A DNA stretch of 34,263 nucleotides from Candidatus Gallitreponema excrementavium (lineage in GTDB: Bacteria; Spirochaetota; Spirochaetia; Treponematales; Treponemataceae), in contig JADIMM010000015.1 in assembly GCA_017694795.1 (NCBI GenBank), forward strand, positions 1-34,263, written 5' to 3'. Made by a program: the position numbers and the translations under genes. The notes beneath the pieces were generated by a model. That model made no database searches. It was not told where the DNA came from and worked only from the letters and a program-made list of their open reading frames with translations. Below are positions 7,775-16,055 of the stretch, piece after piece. How positions within the stretch are numbered: position 1 is the stretch's first letter; each line of letters opens with the position of its first letter.

Positions 7775-10700
7775 TTAGAATAAGTTCAAACGCAATCCGC
7801 AGGAAATATGAGGAAGCATTGTTTTTTCTTTTTGACTGCCCCCGCTTACATCCGAAGGAATAAACCACAACTGGCCTTCCGTATAGAAAGAAACGGTCCT
7901 GAACATTTTCCTGTTTTCAAAAGTAACCCTGGGGAACTCCAGCTGGGCCACAACGGCCGACAACATCTGGGGAACCCCCCTCTGGGTCTGGGTAAATACA
8001 GAGAAATTCGCCCCAAGTGTCACAGCACCGGACAACCAATCCCAATCCGGTCCGAAAAAATAACTGAAAGGAACCGTAGCAACATTGGCCAAAAGCTTTG
8101 CCCCGATTACATGGCCACCGTATCTGGGAGAATCCTGAACAAAGATTCTTCTCTGTTCCTCGGTAAACTGTCCATATTGTACTTGCAGTTTAACATTATC
8201 GTCAAAGAATGTAAGCCCTATACCAACATCATAAAGACTCGCACCCCAGAAATGGGTGTCAAAATACAGCCCTTGAATGAACCCCGGAACCTCATAGGAT
8301 GCTTTGTCTCCGGAACGCAGTGACATCGTTACCGATTTCAATGCTATATCATCGGAAGAAAGCCCTGAAAATTCCAGACTTGAATTGAATAAATCACCTT
8401 CCATTGGAGAAAGAAGTTTGATTACCGGTGGTGTCTTATCTATCTGTACAATAGTTTTTGTCACGGCCTGTTCACCGTTCCGCATTACAGCCCTTACTAT
8501 CATAAAATGAAGCCCCGGAGCCATATCCTGTGTTTCGAGCCTGTAACGCCATTTTTTTCCGGCTTCTGCCCTTACAAAGGTTTTTCCATTGTCAAAACTT
8601 ACATCCACATAATCCACGGCTTTTTCTGCCAAGGCCTTTTTTTCCAATCTGGGAGTTTTTTTGTCCCGGAGGGCGATAACATCAGATTCAGTTAAAACAT
8701 AACCGGCGAGCCCTTCAATCCAAGGTCTTTCTGCAGCAAAATCCCCCATAACCAGGTTATCAATCGTAACCCAAGGGCCGGGTGCAGAATAAATCAGATA
8801 ATTTTCATCAGATTTTAAAGTTTTTCCGGTTTCATCTGTTCCCTGCAAAATAATAGTGTGCTCTCCGGATCCCAAAATCTCTGGATTAACCTGGTATCTG
8901 AAATATCCGGATTCCGTAATTTCTGCGGAACCTAACATTTCCCCGTCAACAATAACAGACACATTATCAATAGAACCCTTACTGAAAACCCGTCCGTAAA
9001 TATTGAAGAATCCATTTACATGTTCCCCGTTAAGAGGATAAAGCTGAACTATCTTTTCCTCTACGGGTGTTTTATCCAGGGTAATATTTCTTGATGCCCT
9101 CGCCACATTCCCGGCAGAATCTTCTGCAACAAATTCAATGTTGTAATAACCATCTGGAAGAGAAGAAATATCCACCACCTTATTCATGATTATATTTTTT
9201 TCAAGCTCAATACGGGCTAAAGAAGAAGGAATGGCTGTTCTGCTGTCCGAAAGGCTTCTGATTCTTACATAAACATTTTGCAAATTAATATTGTCATATA
9301 CATTCCCGGAAAGAAACAGATTCCCGGAAGTTTTTGTTGCATCAACAGGAAGATTTACATAAATCTCCGGTGCAGTATTGTCAATATTTATAAGGCTGGA
9401 ATACATAGCCTGTGTTTCATAGTTATCCCAAACCTTAACAAAAACGACATGAGTTCCATCCTGGAGAATATTTGAATCAAATGAATAAATCCAGTTTTCC
9501 TGACCTAAGGCATCATTAAATGTATTCCCGTTATCCAACGATATCTGAACCCGGGAAATACCGTTTTTGTCCGAAGCAACACCTGTTATATCCACTATCC
9601 CTTGTTTTGTTTCATCAAAGCTTGGAGTATTAACTGCGGCCTTTGGCTCCTCCAAAGATACCCGGAAAGTCCTTACTACCGGTTCACCTTTTACACCGTA
9701 AATATCTTCACCATAAACAGATATGGTGTGTTCGTTATCCGTTAGGGAGCTTAAGGGAATCGGAATGGAAAAACCTGTAGAAGATTCAAGCTCAAGATAC
9801 GGGGAATCATCTATTTTGTACCAGACCTTTGATACTCCGTCATCATCATAAACAACTCCTGAAACCACAAAGTCATTTCTCACAACTTCATTTTCAGAAG
9901 GTATGTGTATTTCCGTCACAGGCAGATCTGCCTGGGCATCAACCTTAAAAGGCCATTCATTAACCAAGGTTTCGTTACCGGCAAAATCCCGGAGCCTGAT
10001 CTCCATCTTTTCTGAAACCGGGTATTCAGGGGTTCCAATCTGAATTTGGGTATAGGTAGTGGTATCAAAAGGTGTCCAATCCCCAAGCTTTCCATCCGCC
10101 CCCGGAGTCCTGAATTCCCCGGACTGGATAATACCAGCATCCTCCAACCGGAGAACCATAGTATTTTCCCCATTTATCACAGATTCCGGAGCAGGAACAA
10201 GAATTACAGGTTCCGGAGGAACAGTATCTTTGTGGACAACAACTCCCCTAACAGACTCTTTCCCTGTAGAATCCACAGCCTTTACAAAAATCTGAACCAA
10301 TCCGTCCGGAAGGCCGCTAATATCCAGGTTTGTCTCAAAGCTGTAAAAACCTTTTCCCTGAGTACCGGCAAAATCCGTCCAAGAAGCCTTGTTATCCAGG
10401 GAATATTGAACGGAAACAATCTCCGTAGAATCAGATACAGAACCTGCCAAAGAAACAGAATCTTTTACCCAAAGAGAAGCTGCCGGGGAAACAATATCTA
10501 TTTCAGGGGGAAAAGAATCAGAAACGAAAGAAACCCGTTCCCCTTCCCAGGTTTTACCGGAGTTATCGGCAGCAACAATTATTCCCGGATCAAAAACACC
10601 TTCTTTATTGAAAGTTAAAATAATCCCGTTTCCTTCCATCGTCAAAGTATAATCACTGCCTCCTCTTCTTCCGTTTTTAAAATCCACAGAAGAAAGAGCC

Positions 10701-12982
10701 TTGTCCGTCTCAGGCAGGAAAAAACCGTAAACAGGAGTTCCGGGACCTGTAATAATCCGTCCGTCCACAGGGACAGGATCTACCCAAACAAAACCAGACT
10801 CGTCATTAATACCGGCAGCGGGGTTCGGCTTCAATACGGAAAACACGGAACCCAGCCCCAAAAAATCCCCGGTTTTTAATTCAACTTTTACCAGAAGCTT
10901 TGTTATCTCGCTGTCCATTGCAGAGGAAAGAGGTATCTGGGCTTCAAAACTGGTTTCAGAAATTTTCTTTAATCCGGCCTTTTTAGACAATGTTTCATCG
11001 AAAGAATAAAATACATTTGATACAGGAGTATTGGTTTCTATATTGACTTTTATTTCATCGTCCTTGAGACCATTCCCGGCGGGAAGAATGATTTCCATTT
11101 CCGGAATAAAGGAGCCTCCTGACAACAAATCCCCAAATGCAGCAGAAGCCTCTACGGTGTAAGCCTTACGCTTTCCGTCCGGGGACTCAGGAACTTCCTT
11201 AAAAACAGAATCCGATAGCCCGGCGTCCGAAAGGAAAACATCCACTTCTTTTTTCAAAGACTCAAAATTCCCGAGATTCCTGGTTTTTGAAAGGTTTGTA
11301 ATATATACCATTCCGCGGGAAGATATTTTTCTTCCAAAATTGTCTTCCAAGTCAACTGTAACCGGAACAGCTCCGTATGCGGTATCTTTTGGAACAGGGA
11401 TTTCAAAACCATTTCCTGATAAATTAATATTTACCGGGGAAGAATTCCCGTAAGTATAAGAACCGGAGATAAATTTTCCACCTGTGGAAATTTCAACATA
11501 AATCGAACCATTTTTTTCAGGATGAATTTCTATTCCGGGATAATAAGGCAGGGTTTTTCTCTCTCCTGCCTCCATATAAGAAACAGTTTTAAATGTGCAG
11601 GATGGATTTTCACCGGCATAAACAAAAGAAACCTGTTTTGAATCTCCTGAAACACCGTTTACATCGTAGGGAGTAATATTCAGACTGTGGGACCCGGGTG
11701 AAAGGGATTCGATTTTAAAATCAAAAACCCCATTTGTAGGCAGAATCTGCGTTTCACCACCATCAAGACTCCAGTGGATTTCTCCGGGATCATCATCATC
11801 GGTTACAGAACCGGAACAATACACAAAAGAAGAGAAAATATTTTCGTTCTGAACAGGATTGTTAATAGTCAGAACCGGTTTATCCGCAACATTATCGATG
11901 TTTATTTTTTGCTTTACGGTAACAATATTCCCGACCGTATCCTCTGCAATAATTTGAAAATCAGCAGACTTTCCGGAAAAATTCCTGTAATCAAAGGTCT
12001 TTGACCACCAGGGGTTTCCCTTTATTATCTCTATAGAACCGGTCTCCCCTCCCATTTTCCATGAAAGGGATTTTAAACCTATTTCATCATAGGCCGATCC
12101 TGTAACCGTAAAAATCCCGTTTACACTTTCCTCCAAAACCGGAGAAGTAATTTCTACTAAAGGAGGCGTATTATCAACAAAGAACAGAAAAGTATAGAAA
12201 CCTATACTTCCCTGCTTATCCAAAGCCTTAATCCAACAAACATGGGGACCGTCATCCAATTTTCTCGTATCCACCGGAAAAGAAAAGTTGTATAAATCTT
12301 CCTGCTTATTATATTTTATTGACACTTCGGAATAGGATTCCTCCCCGTCAATGGAATAAAGAACCGTTTCTATCCCGTTACCGTCAAAGACTTCTGCCGA
12401 AAATTTTACTTTTCCCGAAACCAAGACTCCTTCTTCGTGGCTTTTAAGCCGGGTTTCCGGAAGCCTTCTGTCAAGGTGCCACACAACTTCGTCAGCAATG
12501 CCCTGTACACCGTTTATATCTATACCATAAACCTTGATGGTATGTTTACCTTCCTCCATCTGAGTCGTATCCAGGTAGAAAGACCAAAAATCTGTTCCCT
12601 GGGCCAAAACCGGCTCTTCTTCGTCAATCTGAACCATTACGGAACCGACAGCATCATCATCAACACAAATACCCACAATATTCAGATTACCCTGAACCCG
12701 CATCTCTTCCACCGGGTTTGTTATCATTGACACAGGTAAATCGGAATCCGGGTCTATTACTATATTGTAAGGCCCGGCAATAGAGACATTATGCCCCAAG
12801 TCCTCTGCAGTAACATATATGTTATATTTGCCGGTTTTCTTCCCGGTTAAATCGACTTCTTCGCTCCAACTGTCCAAAGTCTCAGATTCAATTTGAGTAA
12901 AATCCCTTTTACCGGCGGAAAAAGAATTAGAAATAAAAACAAGAAGAAAGAACAAAGTCAATCCGGTTCTTATAATTCGCAT
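7775..12982 (-). CDS. Giant exported Ig-like-repeat protein with C-terminal outer-membrane-like domain
   Basis: A 1735-residue exported protein. A signal peptide (residues 1-22, ending S-F-S-A) is followed by a chain of beta-sandwich repeats of about 90-100 residues. The recurring frame is D-x-T-P-P-x-V-x-I-x-S-P, then V-x-G-x-x-x-x-x-G-x-x-x-D-x-x-G-I-x-x-V, then x-D-G-x-H-x-I-x-V-x-A-x-D. Recognisable starts lie near 83, 175, 273, 368, 824, 921, 1019, 1112, 1204, 1309 and 1517; the block 460-820 is more divergent. From about residue 1565 the protein changes to aromatic/glycine-rich strands ending L-R-L-N-L-F, as in outer-membrane barrels. I infer surface exposure and a structural or adhesive role. 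The ATG at 12982 has AAGGGGG four bases upstream; a TTG 18 bases earlier is less likely. First gene of a three-gene operon. Confidence 0.8.
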   Translation of the reverse strand: MRIIRTGLTLFFLLVFISNSFSAGKRDFTQIESETLDSWSEEVDLTGKKTGKYNIYVTAEDLGHNVSIAGPYNIVIDPDSDLPVSMITNPVEEMRVQGNLNIVGICVDDDAVGSVMVQIDEEEPVLAQGTDFWSFYLDTTQMEEGKHTIKVYGIDINGVQGIADEVVWHLDRRLPETRLKSHEEGVLVSGKVKFSAEVFDGNGIETVLYSIDGEESYSEVSIKYNKQEDLYNFSFPVDTRKLDDGPHVCWIKALDKQGSIGFYTFLFFVDNTPPLVEITSPVLEESVNGIFTVTGSAYDEIGLKSLSWKMGGETGSIEIIKGNPWWSKTFDYRNFSGKSADFQIIAEDTVGNIVTVKQKINIDNVADKPVLTINNPVQNENIFSSFVYCSGSVTDDDDPGEIHWSLDGGETQILPTNGVFDFKIESLSPGSHSLNITPYDVNGVSGDSKQVSFVYAGENPSCTFKTVSYMEAGERKTLPYYPGIEIHPEKNGSIYVEISTGGKFISGSYTYGNSSPVNINLSGNGFEIPVPKDTAYGAVPVTVDLEDNFGRKISSRGMVYITNLSKTRNLGNFESLKKEVDVFLSDAGLSDSVFKEVPESPDGKRKAYTVEASAAFGDLLSGGSFIPEMEIILPAGNGLKDDEIKVNIETNTPVSNVFYSFDETLSKKAGLKKISETSFEAQIPLSSAMDSEITKLLVKVELKTGDFLGLGSVFSVLKPNPAAGINDESGFVWVDPVPVDGRIITGPGTPVYGFFLPETDKALSSVDFKNGRRGGSDYTLTMEGNGIILTFNKEGVFDPGIIVAADNSGKTWEGERVSFVSDSFPPEIDIVSPAASLWVKDSVSLAGSVSDSTEIVSVQYSLDNKASWTDFAGTQGKGFYSFETNLDISGLPDGLVQIFVKAVDSTGKESVRGVVVHKDTVPPEPVILVPAPESVINGENTMVLRLEDAGIIQSGEFRTPGADGKLGDWTPFDTTTYTQIQIGTPEYPVSEKMEIRLRDFAGNETLVNEWPFKVDAQADLPVTEIHIPSENEVVRNDFVVSGVVYDDDGVSKVWYKIDDSPYLELESSTGFSIPIPLSSLTDNEHTISVYGEDIYGVKGEPVVRTFRVSLEEPKAAVNTPSFDETKQGIVDITGVASDKNGISRVQISLDNGNTFNDALGQENWIYSFDSNILQDGTHVVFVKVWDNYETQAMYSSLINIDNTAPEIYVNLPVDATKTSGNLFLSGNVYDNINLQNVYVRIRSLSDSRTAIPSSLARIELEKNIIMNKVVDISSLPDGYYNIEFVAEDSAGNVARASRNITLDKTPVEEKIVQLYPLNGEHVNGFFNIYGRVFSKGSIDNVSVIVDGEMLGSAEITESGYFRYQVNPEILGSGEHTIILQGTDETGKTLKSDENYLIYSAPGPWVTIDNLVMGDFAAERPWIEGLAGYVLTESDVIALRDKKTPRLEKKALAEKAVDYVDVSFDNGKTFVRAEAGKKWRYRLETQDMAPGLHFMIVRAVMRNGEQAVTKTIVQIDKTPPVIKLLSPMEGDLFNSSLEFSGLSSDDIALKSVTMSLRSGDKASYEVPGFIQGLYFDTHFWGASLYDVGIGLTFFDDNVKLQVQYGQFTEEQRRIFVQDSPRYGGHVIGAKLLANVATVPFSYFFGPDWDWLSGAVTLGANFSVFTQTQRGVPQMLSAVVAQLEFPRVTFENRKMFRTVSFYTEGQLWFIPSDVSGGSQKEKTMLPHISCGLRLNLF

Positions 12983-13015
12983 GGAACCCCCTTTAGACAA
13001 TACACTGCATATTAA

Positions 13016-13044
13016 ATTATCGGCAGAAATTCACGAATTGTAAA
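13016..13044 (-). promoter_or_regulatory. Promoter of the envelope operon
   Basis: Minus strand TTTACA (13044-13039), 17-base spacer, GATAAT (13021-13016). Each hexamer matches five of six consensus bases. The leader of roughly 27 bases carries AAGGGGG before the ATG at 12982. It lies in a 172-base divergent region shared with the ABC ATPase gene. Confidence 0.65.
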
Positions 13045-13108
13045 GATTTAATTTTTATTATATTTTTAACATATTTGAGTTTAAGTGATATATCAGAAAA
13101 ATCTTTTA

Positions 13109-13137
13109 TTGCTCAAAAAAAAAATATATCTTAGAAT
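13109..13137 (+). promoter_or_regulatory. Possible promoter of the ABC ATPase gene
   Basis: TTGCTC (13109-13114), 17-base spacer made mostly of A/T, TAGAAT (13132-13137). The -10 is good and the -35 weak. The ATG at 13155 follows with GGAG seven bases upstream. Confidence 0.35.
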
Positions 13138-13154
13138 TAGATACGGAGTGATAA

Positions 13155-13946
13155 ATGGATTCTGAAATTATAAAATTTGAAAATGTTACCTTTGGATACC
13201 AGGATAACCAACCTGTAATTTTTAAAAATCTGGATTTTTCCTGTCCGGGGGGCTTTGTAAATCTTACAGGCCCAAACGGAGTTGGAAAAACAACCTTTTT
13301 ACTGTTGGCAGGAGGAAGGCTTTTACCACAAAACGGGAACATTTTTATAAAAAACATAAATACAAAGGATATTGAATCAGAAGAGGAAAGGAACCTCCTT
13401 TGTTCCTTTGTTTACCAGAATATGGAATTTGAAAGTGACGATGAAGCTGAAACCCTCCTTGAATATATTTTTCAAAACGGAAATTTAACACCGGAACAAA
13501 AAAATCAAAGCTTTTACAACGATATTTGCAAAGTTCTGGAATTACAGGGTCTTATGAAGAAAAAACTTTCTGCCCTGTCAAAAGGAGAGATGCAAAGGGT
13601 TATTATTGCATTCAGTCTTTTGTACGGCTCTGAAATTACCCTCATGGACGAACCGGTCTTTGCCCTGGAGGAGCACCAAAAGGAAGAAATCCTTTCTTTC
13701 CTGAAAAATTATACAAAAAACTTTAACAAAACAATCTTCATATCACTTCATGAAATAGCCCTTTCAAAGAAATACTTTGAAAAAACCATACTGTTTCTTC
13801 CAAAACAGGAAATTATTTGGGGAGAAACAAAAGAAATCCTTTCAAAAGAGAACCTCGAAAAAGCCTTTCAAATACCTTATGAAATGCTTAAAGACCGGGA
13901 AAAACTGGACAGGGAAACATTGATAGCTTTATCTAAAAAAGCATAA
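13155..13946 (+). CDS. ABC transporter ATP-binding protein without a neighbouring permease
   Basis: A 263-residue ABC ATPase. The Walker A motif G-P-N-G-V-G-K-T-T is at 39-47, the Q-loop F-V-Y-Q near 85-88, and the signature is L-S-K-G-E (141-145) instead of L-S-G-G-Q. Walker B is T-L-M-D-E-P (162-167) and the switch histidine is H199 (S-L-H-E). All nucleotide-handling elements are present, so it should hydrolyse ATP. The overall form resembles importers of the iron-siderophore/B12 class, but no permease or binding-protein gene is adjacent, so partner and substrate are unknown. The start is set by GGAG with a suitable spacing. The last 14 bases overlap the end of radA on the opposite strand, so the two transcripts are complementary at their 3' ends. 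Confidence 0.85.
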   Translation: MDSEIIKFENVTFGYQDNQPVIFKNLDFSCPGGFVNLTGPNGVGKTTFLLLAGGRLLPQNGNIFIKNINTKDIESEEERNLLCSFVYQNMEFESDDEAETLLEYIFQNGNLTPEQKNQSFYNDICKVLELQGLMKKKLSALSKGEMQRVIIAFSLLYGSEITLMDEPVFALEEHQKEEILSFLKNYTKNFNKTIFISLHEIALSKKYFEKTILFLPKQEIIWGETKEILSKENLEKAFQIPYEMLKDREKLDRETLIALSKKA

Positions 13947-15291
13947 ATGCACTTTTTATGTCCGGAACACAAAACAGGTTTTCCCCTGGATAATCTTTTC
14001 CTTGAGCAGATTCTTTTGGACAGAAAAACTTTGTAAATCCAAGGGCTGCCGCTGTTTTAATCCTCTGCTGGATTTTTGGAACAGGCCGTATTTCTCCTGA
14101 AAGAGAAAGTTCTCCTGCATAAGCTGAATCCGGGTGCAAAGATTTGTCAGCCCTTGCAGAATATAGGGCTGCAGCCAAGGCCAAATCTACAGCCGGCTCT
14201 CTTAACCTTATACCTCCGGCAACATTTACATAAATATCCTGGTCTGATAATTTAAGGCCAATTCTTTTTTCCAGGACTGCCGCCACCCGGTTAACTCTAG
14301 CAGAATCAATCTTATCAGAAAAAACCCTGGAGATTCCGGTTTTAGCTGTCACTGTCAATGCCTGGATTTCCACAAGGAATACCCGGCTTCCTTCAAAAAC
14401 AGGAACAACTGCAATTCCCGGAGGAATGGATTCCCCACGCCTCACCATAAAGAGCCCGGAGGGGTCACCTACCGGGGTCAGTCCTTTTTCGTTCATGGAA
14501 AAAATCCCAAGTTCATCAATAGAACCAAAACGGTTTTTTTGAGATCTGAGGAACCGTACATCTTCATCATTTTTCTCAAATGTAATTACAGTATCCACCA
14601 GATGTTCCAAAGCCTTGGGACCAGCAATTACTCCTTCTTTTGTAACATGGGCAACCAGAAACAACACAGACTGCCTTTCCTTTACCCATGAAACCAGTTC
14701 ATTAGTGCAGTATTTAAGCTGGTTCACAGATCCCGGAACAGAAGAAAACTCTGAAGAAAACATAGTCTGGACAGAATCTATAATTACACAAAGGGGATTT
14801 ATGGAATTAAGGACTGTTTCAACTTCTTCCAGACAATTTGTGGAAAAAACCTTTATCTTTTGCCCGGAAATACCAAGCCGCTCGGAACGCATTTTTATCT
14901 GTCCGGGAGATTCTTCGGAAGAAACATAAAGAATCACACCGGATTCTTTTATCGAATCAGCCGCCTGCAAGAGCAGGGTGGACTTTCCTATTCCCGGCTC
15001 CCCTCCGATTAAAACTGCGGAACCTTTCATTGCCCCGCCACCAAGAACCCGGTCAAATTCCTCTATTCCGGTTAAAAGCCTGTTATTCCCCATGGGATTT
15101 ACTTCTTCCAAAGACTGGGGAGGAATTGAAATCTTTTTATAACCGGAAACTGTTTCCGCCTTTTCCGCAGAGGCAGCCTTTTCTTCAAAAGAATTCCACT
15201 GGCCACACTCCGGGCAGCGCCCAAGCCACTTAGGCTGGGAATTACCGCATTCCCTGCAAACATATACCGGATTTTTTTTCTTTACTGCCAT
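13933..15291 (-). CDS. radA: DNA repair protein RadA
   Basis: A 452-residue RadA/Sms, close to the family's usual length. It is a RecA-like helicase that promotes branch migration during recombination and repair. In order: a four-cysteine zinc finger (C12, C15, C26, C29); Walker A G-E-P-G-I-G-K-S-T with K103; the RadA-specific K-N-R-F-G motif near residue 255; and a C-terminal Lon-protease-like domain containing A-G-G-I-R-L-R-E-P-A-V-D-L-A. All hallmark motifs are intact. The start at 15291 has no Shine-Dalgarno sequence; instead TATAAT ends six bases before the ATG, so a leaderless message is predicted. The 3' end overlaps the ABC ATPase gene by 14 bases, convergently. Confidence 0.97.
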   Translation of the reverse strand: MAVKKKNPVYVCRECGNSQPKWLGRCPECGQWNSFEEKAASAEKAETVSGYKKISIPPQSLEEVNPMGNNRLLTGIEEFDRVLGGGAMKGSAVLIGGEPGIGKSTLLLQAADSIKESGVILYVSSEESPGQIKMRSERLGISGQKIKVFSTNCLEEVETVLNSINPLCVIIDSVQTMFSSEFSSVPGSVNQLKYCTNELVSWVKERQSVLFLVAHVTKEGVIAGPKALEHLVDTVITFEKNDEDVRFLRSQKNRFGSIDELGIFSMNEKGLTPVGDPSGLFMVRRGESIPPGIAVVPVFEGSRVFLVEIQALTVTAKTGISRVFSDKIDSARVNRVAAVLEKRIGLKLSDQDIYVNVAGGIRLREPAVDLALAAALYSARADKSLHPDSAYAGELSLSGEIRPVPKIQQRIKTAAALGFTKFFCPKESAQGKDYPGENLFCVPDIKSAFMLF

Positions 15292-15297
15292 AAAAAT

Positions 15298-15303
15298 ATT
15301 ATA
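15298..15303 (-). promoter_or_regulatory. -10 element of radA, predicted leaderless
   Basis: A consensus TATAAT on the minus strand (15303-15298) with exactly six bases to the radA ATG. At 17-base spacing the -35 position reads CAGGCA, only three of six consensus bases, so the call rests on the -10 and the missing ribosome binding site. Confidence 0.45.
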
Positions 15304-15424
15304 ACCAAAAAATTACAGTTTGCCTGATAATCTGCATATTTTAAGCATATATCCTGTGAAAATTCTTATAATTGAGTGCCATCCATTTAAAAACCTTACA
15401 GGAAAAAAAGAAAACTTCTGTATA

Positions 15425-16045
15425 TTAATCAAAAAATAAAGTTTTAAAATATGGAAGTTCTAAAATCCAATCACAAAAATGATGCCATTCTTCCAGCTTG
15501 TGACCCTTTCTTGAATTATACATTCCTATTGCATTTTCATAATTCAGGGTCACAGTACGCTTTTGGTTGTAAGACTCCGGAAGAAGCTGAATCATACTGT
15601 ACCAGAAAGCCTTGTTTTCCACCTTATCTTTTATAAACTCCTGTCTCAAGGATTCCAATACCTCTATAACCTTTTCAAGGGATTTTTCAGCCTCAGGAAC
15701 CATTTTATCATAACTGAAATCAGACTTTGAAAATGGTTTGGAATGTATTTTATGCATCGTGCTTGTGGAATTTGCTACGGTTCCCACTTTATATGTATCA
15801 AATTCCTTCCACCAGTAAATTGGGGCAGTAATATCCACAGAAACGAAAATCTGCCTCACAAATTTTCTGTGGTCCGAACCTGCCCGGCAAAGTCTTCTCC
15901 CCAATTCCAAATCATTTGAACCAAGAATGAATTTCCCATCCTGACTAACATAACTGTCAATTCTGTCCCAACTTTCCAACGGATTTCTGGCACCCCTTAT
16001 TGCATTTTCGAAATTCATTACAGCGGTTTTTTCGAGTTTTATCAT
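15425..16045 (-). CDS. Conserved hypothetical protein of a phage/gut-bacterium type
   Basis: A 206-residue soluble protein with no signal peptide or membrane segment. Conserved-looking blocks are G-S-D-H-R-K-F-V-R-Q-I-F-V-S-V-D-I near residue 70, P-I-Y-W-W-K-E-F-D-T-Y-K-V-G-T next to it, N-S-T-S-T-M-H-K-I, and near the C-terminus H-K-L-E-E-W-H-H-F-C-D-W. From memory this pattern occurs in hypothetical proteins widespread in phages and gut bacteria. The H/R...S-x-S-x-M-H arrangement distantly recalls flavin-dependent thymidylate synthases (ThyX), but I cannot show homology and do not assign that activity. The start is the ATG at 16045, preceded by AAGGA; a longer reading from 16084 would overlap the cation transporter. 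It follows that gene by 10 bases and probably shares its transcript. Confidence 0.7.
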   Translation of the reverse strand: MIKLEKTAVMNFENAIRGARNPLESWDRIDSYVSQDGKFILGSNDLELGRRLCRAGSDHRKFVRQIFVSVDITAPIYWWKEFDTYKVGTVANSTSTMHKIHSKPFSKSDFSYDKMVPEAEKSLEKVIEVLESLRQEFIKDKVENKAFWYSMIQLLPESYNQKRTVTLNYENAIGMYNSRKGHKLEEWHHFCDWILELPYFKTLFFD

Positions 16046-16055
16046 AAATTTTTCC

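Noticed and set aside
7372..7863. 163-codon plus-strand frame across the 362-residue gene and its upstream junction
   Set aside because: Antisense to two supported genes, with no ribosome binding site and a low-complexity Phe/Leu-rich start.
10046..10618. 190-codon plus-strand frame inside the giant-protein gene
   Set aside because: Antisense shadow of a well-supported coding region; no ribosome binding site and a basic, low-complexity product.
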